DNA from: DASPSM01 sp963800135
Lineage (GTDB): Bacteria; Planctomycetota; Planctomycetia; Planctomycetales; Planctomycetaceae
NCBI GenBank assembly: GCA_963800135.1
Contig: CAWCZR010000004.1
Location: 992,001 to 1,056,000, forward strand
Direction: 5' to 3'
Length of the DNA: 64,000 nt
Part shown: piece after piece, positions 49,787-58,290 of the stretch
How positions within the stretch are numbered: position 1 is the first letter of the stretch
Layout: each line of letters begins with the position of its first letter
Made by a program: the position numbers and the translations under genes
Notes under the pieces: generated by a model
Database searches by the model: none
What the model saw: only the letters and a program-made list of their open reading frames with translations
What the model was told of the DNA's origin: nothing

Positions 49787-50920
49787 GTGGATCGCGAAAG
49801 CACCCTTGCCACGATCACCCACAAAGTCGAGGCCGGCGAACGCCTGTCGTTCGACGAAGGCGTCTTCCTCGACGAAGAGGTCGACATCCTCACGCTGGGC
49901 CGCTTGGCCAACGTCGTCCGGGAACGGAAGAACGGCAACCTCGCGTTCTACAACACGAACATCCACCTCAACCCGACCAACGTCTGCGTCTATCGCTGCA
50001 CGTTCTGCGCGTTTCGCGCCGACCTCAAGGCGGCCAAGGCCTACGAATTTACCGACGAAATGGTTCGCGACCGCGTGCTCGAAGCCACGCAGGCCGGGGC
50101 GACCGAGATTCATGTCGTCGGCGGGCTGCACCATCTCAAGCCTTTCGAGTGGTACTTGAACGTCGTCCGCGTGATTCACGAAACCAACGCCGAGATGCAC
50201 ATCAAGGCCTGGACGCCGGTGGAGATCCACTGGTTCAGCTACATCACCAAGAAGCCCATCCGCTGGGTGCTCGAGCAGTTGATCGAAGCGGGCCTGGGCA
50301 GTCTGCCCGGCGGCGGGGCCGAGATTTTTCATCCCGAGGTCCGCGACCAGATCTGCGAACACAAGGCCGATGCCAGCCATTGGTTCGACATCCATCGCGA
50401 GGCACATCGCCTGGGGCTGCGGTCGAACGCCACGATGCTCTACGGCCACATCGAAAAGGCCAAGCACCGCATCGATCACCTGTGCCGGCTCCGCGAGCTG
50501 CAGGATGAGACGGGTGGATTTCAGACGTTCATTCCACTCGCTTTCCATCCGGAGAACACGGGCCTCTCGCACATTCCCAAGGCGAGCGGGCTTGCCGATC
50601 TCAAGGTTGTCGCGCTCGGGCGTCTGATGCTCGACAACTTCGACCACGTGAAGGCGTATTGGATCATGCTGGGCGAAAAGACGGCTCAGATCGCGCTCAG
50701 TTTTGGGGCCGACGATATCGACGGCACGGTCGTCCATGAACTGATTTATCACGACGCGGGGGCCAAGACGCCCGAAGGACTGACGGTCGATCAGATCCAT
50801 CGCTTGATCCGGGAGGCAGGACGCGTTCCGGTCGAGCGCGACACCCTCTATCGCCGCGTGATCCGCGACGGCGCCCAGTGGACGATCGGTGAACCGCTTC
50901 TGGCCGGGGCGGCCTGCTGA
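49787..50920 (+). CDS. mqnE: Aminodeoxyfutalosine synthase
   Basis: A 377-aa radical SAM enzyme joining the MqnA product with SAM-derived adenosyl to give 6-amino-6-deoxyfutalosine. Cys67, Cys71 and Cys74 (NPTNVCVYRCTFCAF) bind [4Fe-4S]. NTNIHLNPTNVC, GGLHHLKPFEWYLNVVR and GLGSLPGGGAEIFHPEVRDQ are MqnE hallmarks; CAFRADLKAAKAY distinguishes it from MqnC. I place the start at GTG 49787 (MDRESTLATITHKVEAGERL) with GGAG 6 nt upstream; ATG 49682 is open further 5'. Upstream of that the frame is only an antisense shadow of the neighbouring gene. Confidence 0.93.
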   Translation: MDRESTLATITHKVEAGERLSFDEGVFLDEEVDILTLGRLANVVRERKNGNLAFYNTNIHLNPTNVCVYRCTFCAFRADLKAAKAYEFTDEMVRDRVLEATQAGATEIHVVGGLHHLKPFEWYLNVVRVIHETNAEMHIKAWTPVEIHWFSYITKKPIRWVLEQLIEAGLGSLPGGGAEIFHPEVRDQICEHKADASHWFDIHREAHRLGLRSNATMLYGHIEKAKHRIDHLCRLRELQDETGGFQTFIPLAFHPENTGLSHIPKASGLADLKVVALGRLMLDNFDHVKAYWIMLGEKTAQIALSFGADDIDGTVVHELIYHDAGAKTPEGLTVDQIHRLIREAGRVPVERDTLYRRVIRDGAQWTIGEPLLAGAAC

Positions 50921-50938
50921 CAACTCGAGTCCTGGCCT

Positions 50939-51325
50939 ATGAAAACCAATGAGTCCAACGCGATGCCCGCTCCCACCGCAGCTGGCGACATTATCCCCCG
51001 CACGGTCAGCCGCGAGCTGAAATTTGCCAACGGCACGGCGATCGGCGTGAGCAACCGCTGGAAACAAGGTCAATACTGCTCGATCCTGACTGAGGCTGGC
51101 ATTGTCGGCTGCGGCATCTACGACCTGGAGACGGCGGCCGAGTTCAGCCTGGCCATTGCCATCTGCAAAGGGACGCCCGCCAAACCGCTCGTCGAGCCGG
51201 AGGATTTGTTCGACTCGAAAATCGTCGGTGCCACTCCGCAGGCCGAAGCGATGGGCATCCGCAAGGGGATCACCGGCAAGGAAGCGGTGGAGCTGATGCT
51301 GCGGTCTAAGCCCGCGAAATCGTGA
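50939..51325 (+). CDS. DUF1805 family protein
   Basis: A 128-aa protein of the DUF1805/YunC-like family. After a 17-residue lead the core runs SRELKFANGTAIGVSNRWKQ, QYCSILTEAGIVGCGIYDL, then SLAIAICKGTPAKPL, with the paired Cys/Gly region typical of the family. ATPQAEAMGIRKGITGKEAV closes it. Function is not known. It sits 18 bp after mqnE and 37 bp before a VOC gene, so a shared transcript is likely; this could be a clue to a quinone-related role, but no data support that. Confidence 0.8.
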   Translation: MKTNESNAMPAPTAAGDIIPRTVSRELKFANGTAIGVSNRWKQGQYCSILTEAGIVGCGIYDLETAAEFSLAIAICKGTPAKPLVEPEDLFDSKIVGATPQAEAMGIRKGITGKEAVELMLRSKPAKS

Positions 51326-51362
51326 CCCGCGCTTTCCACGAATTCCAGCCAGAGAGACCGCC

Positions 51363-51824
51363 ATGAGCCCGACCGACGCCGCCACCCGCTCGACGCAACC
51401 TGCCGCCGCGTCATCCGCGAATCCGCTGCGGGTGAAGACCCTCGACCACGTGACACTGGTCGTCAAGGACCTCGAACGCAGTCACGCCTTCTACGCAGAC
51501 GTGCTGGGCATGCAGCCGGTCGAGCGGCCTAAGTTCTCGTTTGCCGGCAGCTGGTTCCAGGCGGGCAAAACGCAGATTCATCTGATTCTGGAGCATCCCG
51601 AATCGGGCCCGGCCGGTGTGCCGATCCCGCAGCAGTTGTTGGGGATGAGCCGCACGCATCACTTTGCTTTCGAAGTCGACGATGCCCACGCGGCGACCGA
51701 GGTACTGCGGTCGAAGGGTATTCCGGTCGTCAGCGGACCGAAGAACCGCCCCGATGGCATGATCCAGGTCTTCGCGACCGATCCGGACGGCCACGTCGTC
51801 GAACTCTGCTCACGGCCGCGCTAA
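51363..51824 (+). CDS. VOC-family (glyoxalase/dioxygenase-fold) protein
   Basis: A 153-aa single-domain vicinal oxygen chelate protein with two beta-alpha-beta-beta-beta units. LDHVTLVVKDLERSHAFYADVLG gives the first metal His; HHFAFEVDDAHAATEVLRSKG a second His; the Glu ligand lies in GHVVELCSRPR. The metal set (His, His, Glu) fits glyoxalase I-like or fosfomycin-resistance-like proteins. The substrate is unknown. It ends the mqnE-DUF1805-VOC run. AGAGAGACC precedes ATG 51363. Confidence 0.85.
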   Translation: MSPTDAATRSTQPAAASSANPLRVKTLDHVTLVVKDLERSHAFYADVLGMQPVERPKFSFAGSWFQAGKTQIHLILEHPESGPAGVPIPQQLLGMSRTHHFAFEVDDAHAATEVLRSKGIPVVSGPKNRPDGMIQVFATDPDGHVVELCSRPR

Positions 51825-51855
51825 GACAGGCCGCCCCGCCGATCTCTCAGTCGAC

Positions 51856-52413
51856 CTACTCCGACTTCCCTTTGTCGTCGGCGGCGTCGTCAGTCTTATC
51901 CTTGCCGGCTTTCTTGGCTGTGCCGCGCTTGGTCGTGGTGCCGCCGCCCGCGGCCGGCGCGAACTCGACGCGAGCCGCGAAGAGCTGCCTGAGCCGCGTC
52001 GGGTTGTAGAGACGAACGATGCGGTTCTTGTAGGTCACGCGGCCCTGGGCATCGTGTGCCAGGTGCTCGGCGACTTCGGGCACGGCCTGGCCGGCGTACA
52101 GCCCGGCGAAGGTTTCGGGATCGACTCCCTGTCCCGATTCGAGGTCGGCGACGGCATCGACGCCGCCGACGCTCGTGGCAAATGCGTTGAGCCCGAGGAT
52201 GGCGGGAACGTAGCGTTTTTCGTCCTGCAGCATCTGCATGGCTTCCGACATCACGCGGTCCGCGTCGCGCAGCTTGTCACGCAGGGCGCCTTGCACGGAT
52301 TCGGTGGTCGGGTCGGCACTCAGCGGCGAGGGGCCTGCGAGATGCAGCATGCCCAGCACATAGCCGACGCTCAAGAGACACAGACAGAACACGGTCCGAG
52401 GGATCCAGCTCAT
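51856..52413 (-). CDS. Exported/membrane-anchored hypothetical protein with Lys-rich tail
   Basis: A 185-aa protein starting ATG 52413 (MSWIPRTVFCLCLLSVGYVLG). The N-terminal helix is a signal or anchor. The middle (about 35-150) is mostly helical with conserved-looking DKLRDADRVMSEAMQMLQDE and RVTYKNRIVRLYNPTRLRQLF. The C-terminus is Lys/Thr/Gly/Asp-rich low complexity. I do not recognise a family. It is convergent with the VOC gene (31-bp gap). Confidence 0.6.
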   Translation of the reverse strand: MSWIPRTVFCLCLLSVGYVLGMLHLAGPSPLSADPTTESVQGALRDKLRDADRVMSEAMQMLQDEKRYVPAILGLNAFATSVGGVDAVADLESGQGVDPETFAGLYAGQAVPEVAEHLAHDAQGRVTYKNRIVRLYNPTRLRQLFAARVEFAPAAGGGTTTKRGTAKKAGKDKTDDAADDKGKSE

Positions 52414-52706
52414 GCTCGCTCCGTTGGCTGAAGAATAGCCCGCCATGGTTGGCGTAACAGCCCGTGGGAACAGGCCGAGCCCGCGTCCAACCTCTATCGT
52501 CGTGACCGACCCGAGGCTTTGCAAGGGAGAAAATTACGCGCCGCCGCGACCCTCAACAAGTTCTCGCCCGGCGCTGTGCAAATTCGCCAACGGAACTCGG
52601 GACCTGCGCGCCGAAGGCAAACTTCGAACAGGCAATGGCGCCGCCGCGACTCGAGGGCGAGGGTGGGCACAAAGAGTGATGCTCGCGGCGCGAGGGCCGC
52701 GACGCT

Positions 52707-53027
52707 CTAAACCTCGACGCGAGCCAGCAAGCTGATGAGCTCGCTCACCGCGTGTTCAATGCCGACGGTGTCTTCCAGTCGGCAGGCGTGTTGCAGTTGG
52801 GCCCCGGCCGCGCTGATGAGTGGAAACCCGTAGCCGCCCCCCGCGCCCTTGAGCTGGTGCGCCTGCCGCCCCAATTCCTCGACGCAGCGCGCGCGATGCA
52901 GCTCGCTCAGCAGGCGCATTCGCTCCGGCACCGCGCTGACAAACACGTCCAGCAGTTCGCGGAAGTCGGCGTCGTCCGCGAATTCCGAGCGAAGCGGCGT
53001 TTGGGCGGTGGTGGTCGATACGGACAT
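52707..53027 (-). CDS. Solo Hpt (histidine phosphotransfer) domain protein
   Basis: A 106-aa helical protein. RQAHQLKGAGGGYGF is the Hpt box with the phospho-accepting His57. Such proteins pass phosphate from a hybrid kinase receiver to another receiver. No kinase or response regulator is near, so its partners are elsewhere. Start ATG 53027 (MSVSTTTAQT), AGGAACC upstream. Compare the second solo Hpt at 63109. Confidence 0.85.
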   Translation of the reverse strand: MSVSTTTAQTPLRSEFADDADFRELLDVFVSAVPERMRLLSELHRARCVEELGRQAHQLKGAGGGYGFPLISAAGAQLQHACRLEDTVGIEHAVSELISLLARVEV

Positions 53028-53359
53028 GACAAGGGTTCCTGCAATCCGCAAATGGGGCAGTGGCACCGAATGTTTAGCACGTCCGCCGACAGGACGATTG
53101 GTTCCTGCCCTGCTTCAGAAACCCGCGGCACTGCGCGAGGTCCGGTTTTGCCGAAGCCACCGGTCGTGACGTTCGCCCGGTTGGCAAATCGTCCGAAACA
53201 CGGCGTCGTGTGCCGGGCCCGCCGTCGCGTTAGAATGAGCCGCGCGGTCGTGCGGCGTTCCGGGGCCGTTGAACGAATGCTCATCCGAGGCTCTGTCCGC
53301 CAATGCCTTTCGGAGCGTATCAGCGCATCTCGTGTTCTCCGTTGGAGGCGCGGGTGCAG
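53028..53359. other. Intergenic region between Hpt and DUF3592 genes
   Basis: 332 bp, divergent promoters expected. No gene or RNA recognised. Confidence 0.45.
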
Positions 53360-53832
53360 ATGAATGGGCAGTCTCCGCTCGGCTGCCTGTTGCTGATCGT
53401 CGTTCCGGCGCTGCTCGTCGTGTCCACGTACCTGGCGTGGTGGGAGCTGCGGTTTTTCGTTCAGGGCCGCACGATCGAGGCCACGGTCGATCGCATCGAG
53501 GACATCCGTCTGCGGAATGGCCTGTTCGGCGGCTCCTACCGCGACGTCCATTACTCATTCCCTGACGGCGATTCCAACCGCGTGCGCAGCGAGCGCGACG
53601 AGTTGCCCGCCTCGTGGCCGCGCCCGGCAAGACCGTGCGCGTCGAATTCGTCCCTGTGCGGCCGGGCGGCTCGCGCGTCGCCGGCCATCGGCACGTCGGG
53701 TTCTCGATCTTTTTTGTAATGACTGTGATTGGCTCGGCCGTCTACGGCTGGTTTGTGCTGCGCGACGCGCGACGGGCCGTGCGCGAGGAAGAAGTCTTCG
53801 AGTCGATGCGACGGCGCTCACGCGAGACCTGA
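53360..53832 (+). CDS. DUF3592-like small membrane protein (frameshift near 53605)
   Basis: About 157 aa after repair, with two membrane helices: LLLIVVPALLVVSTYLAWWE near the start and FSIFFVMTVIGSAVYGWFVL near the end. Between them lies a soluble beta domain (GRTIEATVDRIEDIRLRNG; VRVEFVPVRPGG), the DUF3592 arrangement. The frame breaks between RDELPAS and APGKTVRVEFV near 53605. Start ATG 53360 (MNGQSPLGC). Function unknown. Confidence 0.65.
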
Positions 53833-53962
53833 AGATCTCACCAAACGCCCGAGATCACCTTGGAGCGGATTTTTCGGCGTAATCTTTGTAGCCGGGCAGC
53901 TCGGCCTGGAGCATCGCGTCTTCCCCTCCGAGCGCTCGGAACTGCAGTCGAGCGGCGTCTAA

Positions 53963-54832
53963 TTAGGCAAGGCGCGCGGGGGTCAACCACAGCTTGCGGA
54001 CCACAATTAAAAACAGACAGAGCGAGACGGCCAGCGTCGAGGCCCATCCGAGAAAGTTCAGGTCGACTCCGGTCTCCGAAATCGGACGCTGGTTGTAGCT
54101 TCCGAGAAGGTGCCACCACCAGTAGCCAAAATTAAAGACGTCCATCACCGCATGTCCGACCATCGACGGAATGAGTGACCGCGACGCGTAAGCCAGCGCG
54201 CCGAGCATCACGCTGGCCATGACAGCCGGGGCGAAGAACGCGCCGATCCAAGCCTGGTTCAAGTGGATGGCGACGAACAAAAACGATGAAACTCCGATCG
54301 CCCCCGACGCTCCGTAGCGATTTTCGAGCGGCCGCTGCAGGTAGCCACGAAAGCCCGTCTCCTCGCAAATTCCCGCCACCAAAGACGCCGTAACGGCAAA
54401 AGGACAGAGAAGCCCCGCGGGGATCCGCGCAACATAGGGCGGCGGCACAAATTGTTCAGCCGGATAGGAGAACAGCCGGAAGACCGTAAAGACCGCCGAT
54501 TGAAAGGCGACCACGAACAGCAGAGCGCCGGCCAGGCCCCAGGTCCAGGTTGCCGGCGATAGATTCGTATCCCGGAAATTCTCCCGCCGCACTGCCATTG
54601 TCGCGTGCCAGAAAAGCCTGCCGCTGAAGAAGAGCCAGTAAAGGCAAAGCAGCGCCGGCGCGACCAGCAGCGGAATCCAGGCGACGCCCCGCTTCAGAGC
54701 GACCATCGCCAGCAGATTCCACGACTGAACGCCCACTCCCGCAACCGCAAACCCGACGATCGCGGCCCGCACGACGAGCGGAATGCGATTCCACAGGCCC
54801 GTATTCGGGAGAGCTAGCGTCGGCCCGCGCAT
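53963..54832 (-). CDS. CPBP-family intramembrane protease
   Basis: A 289-aa protein with seven or eight membrane helices. The catalytic motif EETGFRGYL (EExxxR, about residue 160) and downstream FVAIHLN and GHAVMDV carry the Glu/His set of the CAAX-processing/bacteriocin-immunity (Abi) protease family. Prenylated CAAX substrates are not known in bacteria; members process or immunise against peptides. It is a second CPBP domain in this window besides the NatB fusion. Start at ATG 54832 (MRGPTLALPNTG). Confidence 0.88.
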   Translation of the reverse strand: MRGPTLALPNTGLWNRIPLVVRAAIVGFAVAGVGVQSWNLLAMVALKRGVAWIPLLVAPALLCLYWLFFSGRLFWHATMAVRRENFRDTNLSPATWTWGLAGALLFVVAFQSAVFTVFRLFSYPAEQFVPPPYVARIPAGLLCPFAVTASLVAGICEETGFRGYLQRPLENRYGASGAIGVSSFLFVAIHLNQAWIGAFFAPAVMASVMLGALAYASRSLIPSMVGHAVMDVFNFGYWWWHLLGSYNQRPISETGVDLNFLGWASTLAVSLCLFLIVVRKLWLTPARLA

Positions 54833-55071
54833 GAAACTGCGTCCTGGCTAGGGAAAGAAAACCGGCCACAACCGCTTCGAGTCGCCACAAACGCTATTCG
54901 CTGGATGGGGCCCGATTCTTGGTCCCATTTCTCGCAAGCTTTTGGAACGCCCCTCGGTGGATCTGACGGACCCGTGACCTTATGTTGCCGCCGCATCGTG
55001 CGCCCGACCGGGTGCTTTTTTCTGTTCGCCGGCGGCCACGTCCAATTCCTGAGCCAGTTCTTCGACAGCCA

Positions 55072-57654
55072 TCAATTCCTGGCTTTGCTCACCCGCGCCG
55101 GCGGTGAGGGGAATGTCGGCGACGATCCCTGACCTGCCGGCTTCGCGGTCGCGGCGGCAGCTTGCCCGACGAACTCGCCGTGCTCGACGCTCCAATCGTT
55201 GCCGAAGAAGCCGGCCTGTTTGACGCCGGGGACGCCTTTGAGCAACGCTTCCGACCCGAACACGACGCAATCGGGATAGCCGATGCCGGAGACGAAGAAG
55301 GGCAGCCGATCGGTGAGCCGCATCCCTTTGATGCCCGTCCCCGAGACGACGCCGACGGCGGCCACGTCACTGTCGGGCCGCGGACGCACGAAGAGACAGG
55401 CGAGGTTGTCGGCCTTGGTCTCCTTCCCGCCCACCGAGATCGATCCGGAGCGGACCTGCACGGGACCTTGTCCCAAGAGCGCCGGCCACGCGCCGTTCGT
55501 GTTAGCGTTGCCGTACAGGATCACGTTGTGATCGCCGTCCTTGGTCGCGTCGAACTCGGCGTCGGTCACGATCGGGATGAACCCGTTGCCGCGATACCAA
55601 AAGCTTTCGGCGTCGAAGCGGGCTTTCTGCAGCGCCCACGCGTTTTCTTCCGCAGTGCCTTTTGTGCCGACGACAAACCGCATGCCGTTGCGAAACGCGT
55701 CGCGAAACGGGCCGCTGCGGACCGGCGTTTTCATGGCGGCAGCCGGTTTCGCCCCGACGTGCCACTTCCCCGCCACGCGGTCCAGCCAAACAACGGCCCC
55801 GTTAGTCGGCCAGGGAACGTCCTTCAGCGCTTGGCCGTCAAGCTCGATCGAAAGCGGCGCGCCTGGCTTAAGGTGATGCACGTCGAGCCCCAGGCAGGCC
55901 ACATTCTCGGTCTTGCCGGCGAAGCTTCGCTTCTCGCGATCCTGCGACAGATGAACGGCGGTCGGTTTGTACGACTTCTGTTGCTGTTCGATGATCGCCC
56001 AGTGGGAGTCGGCCGAAACGCCCGGGCTGATCGTGACGAAGTCGACCCGTTTAACGTCCGCGTTGTCGGGCCGCGAACGCTCGGCGAAGAACTCGAACAT
56101 CTGCGGCCAATCGACGCACAAGTTGCCCCACCAGTGGCCGGCCCCGAGGCGCTCGTGGTAGGCCCAGTCGCCGTGAAAGCCGGCGAGCACTTTGCGCATC
56201 TCGCGCGCCTGGTCGACGGGCACATTGTCGTCCTGATCGCCGTGCAGCACGTACACGCCGAGCGAGCCGAGGTTCTTGACGAGGGCCAGCGTGTCACCCG
56301 CCGAGGCGGCCCGCTGGAACAGGTCGGCCATCGGGTCCGGGTGTTCGGTGCGGGGCACGCCGGCGTACGACATCATGCTGATCCAACCGGCGCTCGGGCC
56401 GATGGCGGCGAACTTGTCCGGAAACGTCACGCCCAGATGCCAGGTGCCGTGCCCGCCCATCGAATGGCCCGTGAGCCAGATGCGATGCGGGTCGACCTTG
56501 AGCGTGTGGGAGGCCTCGTCGAGCACTTCGAGCGCGTCGAGCCGGCCCCAGTCTTCCCAGTCGAAGCCGTACGGCCGACGATTGGTGGCCGCGACGACGT
56601 GCGTCCACGCCTTGGGCTTGAAGCAATCGGCCTGGCCCAACCCTTCGACGCCCGCGCCGTGCAGCGTGAGCGTCAGGCCGGGCGTCTGCGAACTGGGCGT
56701 GGCCGGGACCAGCGCGTAATACTGCACGCTGCCGTCGATCTTGCTGCGAAAGGTGACTTTGTGCGTCTGCTCCGGCTTCAGCAAGCGGAGCCGAATCACC
56801 GTTTGATCGAGGCTGCGGCCGGCGTCGGGCTTCGGTCGCTGCAGCGCGAGTGTGACGGACAGCTGACCGGGCTTCGTCGGTGGCATCCCGGCGATGCGGA
56901 TCGGCACCTTGGAGACGCTGAACGGAGGCAGTTCGGGCAGCTCGGTCCGCGTGGGGCTGCTGCCCGGCAGCGTCGAGACGACGGTCACGCCCTTTTGCCA
57001 CACGGGCGTCGCGTTGATCACGGGGACCGCCGCCCAGCCGTCGTATTTTCGTCCTGTCAGCAGATCGGGCGTCGTGATGTCGCCTGGATTAAAAAAGATC
57101 TCGCCGGGGGAAGCCGTCAATTTGGCCCTGAGATCCCCGCGGGCCACCGTGAACAAGAACAGGTTCGCCCCCTTTTTGAGTTGCACGGGCACGTGGACGT
57201 AGCCGTACGAATAGGGATCGCCGGCTCGCGGCTCGCCGTTGACCCAGACCATGCCGTGCCCGCTCGCCTCCAGGATCATCACTCGGTCAGCCGGCGAGTT
57301 AAGCGAGAAGAACGCATAACCCCCGTTGAGCGCGCGGTCCTGATAGCTACCGTCCTTGCCCGGAGCCAGTTTTTGCCAGGCCCGCGTCCGGCCATCCGGT
57401 CGAGGCACTGTGTCACCCGCTTTGGGCGGCGTCCAGGTGCCGTCGGCGACCTGGGCGGCCACGGGATCGATGGGAAAGGCGACCCGCATCCCCCGCGCGG
57501 GGGGTGCCAGAATCAGCGCCTCGCCGAAAGTCGTGTCCTTGGGAGCGTCCGCGGCGCGGGCGGGGGCCAGGGTCAAGAGCGTGGTCAGGGTCAGCAGGGC
57601 CGGGGCGATCGCCGACTTGAGGCAAAGCTTGAGGCACGAACCGGGCGCGGTCAT
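55072..57654 (-). CDS. Large secreted alpha/beta-hydrolase esterase
   Basis: An 860-aa exported enzyme. Start ATG 57654 (MTAPGSCLKLCLKSAIAPAL) gives a signal ending near ARA-AD. The first 300 residues are beta-rich. The catalytic domain (about 360-560) has nucleophile motif WLTGHSMGGHGTWHLG (GxSxG), acid in VLHGDQDDNVPVDQ, and His in ERLGAGHWWG. This fits peptidase S9/PHB-depolymerase-type esterases; substrates could be acetylated polysaccharides. The last 280 residues form another beta-rich domain. The extreme C-terminus (FPSPPARVSKARN) is a poorly supported end; another frame stays open to 54980, so a late frameshift is possible. Confidence 0.82.
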   Translation of the reverse strand: MTAPGSCLKLCLKSAIAPALLTLTTLLTLAPARAADAPKDTTFGEALILAPPARGMRVAFPIDPVAAQVADGTWTPPKAGDTVPRPDGRTRAWQKLAPGKDGSYQDRALNGGYAFFSLNSPADRVMILEASGHGMVWVNGEPRAGDPYSYGYVHVPVQLKKGANLFLFTVARGDLRAKLTASPGEIFFNPGDITTPDLLTGRKYDGWAAVPVINATPVWQKGVTVVSTLPGSSPTRTELPELPPFSVSKVPIRIAGMPPTKPGQLSVTLALQRPKPDAGRSLDQTVIRLRLLKPEQTHKVTFRSKIDGSVQYYALVPATPSSQTPGLTLTLHGAGVEGLGQADCFKPKAWTHVVAATNRRPYGFDWEDWGRLDALEVLDEASHTLKVDPHRIWLTGHSMGGHGTWHLGVTFPDKFAAIGPSAGWISMMSYAGVPRTEHPDPMADLFQRAASAGDTLALVKNLGSLGVYVLHGDQDDNVPVDQAREMRKVLAGFHGDWAYHERLGAGHWWGNLCVDWPQMFEFFAERSRPDNADVKRVDFVTISPGVSADSHWAIIEQQQKSYKPTAVHLSQDREKRSFAGKTENVACLGLDVHHLKPGAPLSIELDGQALKDVPWPTNGAVVWLDRVAGKWHVGAKPAAAMKTPVRSGPFRDAFRNGMRFVVGTKGTAEENAWALQKARFDAESFWYRGNGFIPIVTDAEFDATKDGDHNVILYGNANTNGAWPALLGQGPVQVRSGSISVGGKETKADNLACLFVRPRPDSDVAAVGVVSGTGIKGMRLTDRLPFFVSGIGYPDCVVFGSEALLKGVPGVKQAGFFGNDWSVEHGEFVGQAAAATAKPAGQGSSPTFPSPPARVSKARN

Positions 57655-57834
57655 CGAACGGGCTTTCTCTTGTAGTTGTGCGAGGGTGTTGAGTGAGTTG
57701 TACCGCGACGATCCGGCTTCTGTCATGCGCGGGCAGCCGATTTTGTGCAGCCCCCCGCCTAGAATGGCCGAAAGGGCCGCCCCAGGGTCACAAACCTCTC
57801 GCCTGGACGAAAAGTCACCGCGACGGAGAAACGT

Positions 57835-58020
57835 ATGCAGCAGGAAGGCAGCTATATTTGCGACGCCTGCGGCGAGGAGATCGTCGTGCCGATCGACGTC
57901 TCGGCCGGCGAGAGCCAGGAATACGTGGAGGACTGCCCCGTCTGCTGTCGCCCCAACGTCGTGCACGTCGAGATCGAGGAAGACGGCGACGTGCGGGTGT
58001 GGGCTCAGAAGGAAGCATAA
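57835..58020 (+). CDS. CPXCG-motif cysteine-rich small protein
   Basis: A 61-aa protein with two zinc-ribbon half-sites: YICDACGEEI and DCPVCCRPN. It matches the CPXCG cysteine-rich family, with a typical acidic middle (VSAGESQEYVED) and a strand HVEIEEDGDVRVW. Likely a small zinc-binding protein of unknown role. ACGGAGAAACGT precedes ATG 57835. It is divergent from the esterase gene. Confidence 0.88.
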   Translation: MQQEGSYICDACGEEIVVPIDVSAGESQEYVEDCPVCCRPNVVHVEIEEDGDVRVWAQKEA

Positions 58021-58155
58021 GTGGCCGACGACGATCTGAGCCCCGACGCGGCCGGCGAATCGCGATCAGCCGAAAGCTCAGATGGTGTGCCTGCGTTCGC
58101 CTGCGGCGAACTTGTCACACCCTACGAGCACGCGGTGCAGCGGTGTAGGGTGTGA
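58021..58155 (+). pseudogene. Short ORF running into the repeat element
   Basis: A GTG directly after the CPXCG stop opens 44 codons (MADDDLSPDAAGESRSAES). From codon 21 the sequence is the inverted-repeat element, which ends the frame. It may be the start of a former downstream gene cut off by the repeat. Coding status is doubtful. Confidence 0.25.
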
Positions 58156-58187
58156 CAAGGCCGCGCGGCGGCCGCAGGCACACCATC
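58081..58187. repeat. Nested inverted repeat (paired REP-like units A and B)
   Basis: Outer arms GATGGTGTGCCTGCG (58081-58095) and CGCAGGCACACCATC (58173-58187) are perfect 15-bp complements. Inner arms CTTGTCACACCCTAC (58111-58125) and GTAGGGTGTGACAAG (58145-58159) are also perfect. Between outer and inner arms each side carries its own small palindrome (TTCGCCTGCGGCGAA; GCCGCGCGGCGGC). The result is a 107-bp cruciform-like element, a BIME-type pair of units. Related units occur at 34731-34859. Confidence 0.85.
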
Positions 58188-58290
58188 GCCTCCAGCCGGC
58201 CCTAGGCACGCCGAATGGCTATTCGCCATTGCGTCACGCCGCATCACGCCGGGGCGCGCGGTGGGACCACTTTCGGGCGCCCCCCTTATA

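Noticed and set aside
49454..49787. Extended 488-aa start for mqnE
   Set aside because: The upstream part is antisense to the small exported gene and lacks MqnE similarity; GTG 49787 has a good ribosome site.
55072..57966. Long 964-aa start for the esterase at 57966
   Set aside because: The first 104 codons are antisense to the CPXCG gene; a signal peptide begins at ATG 57654.
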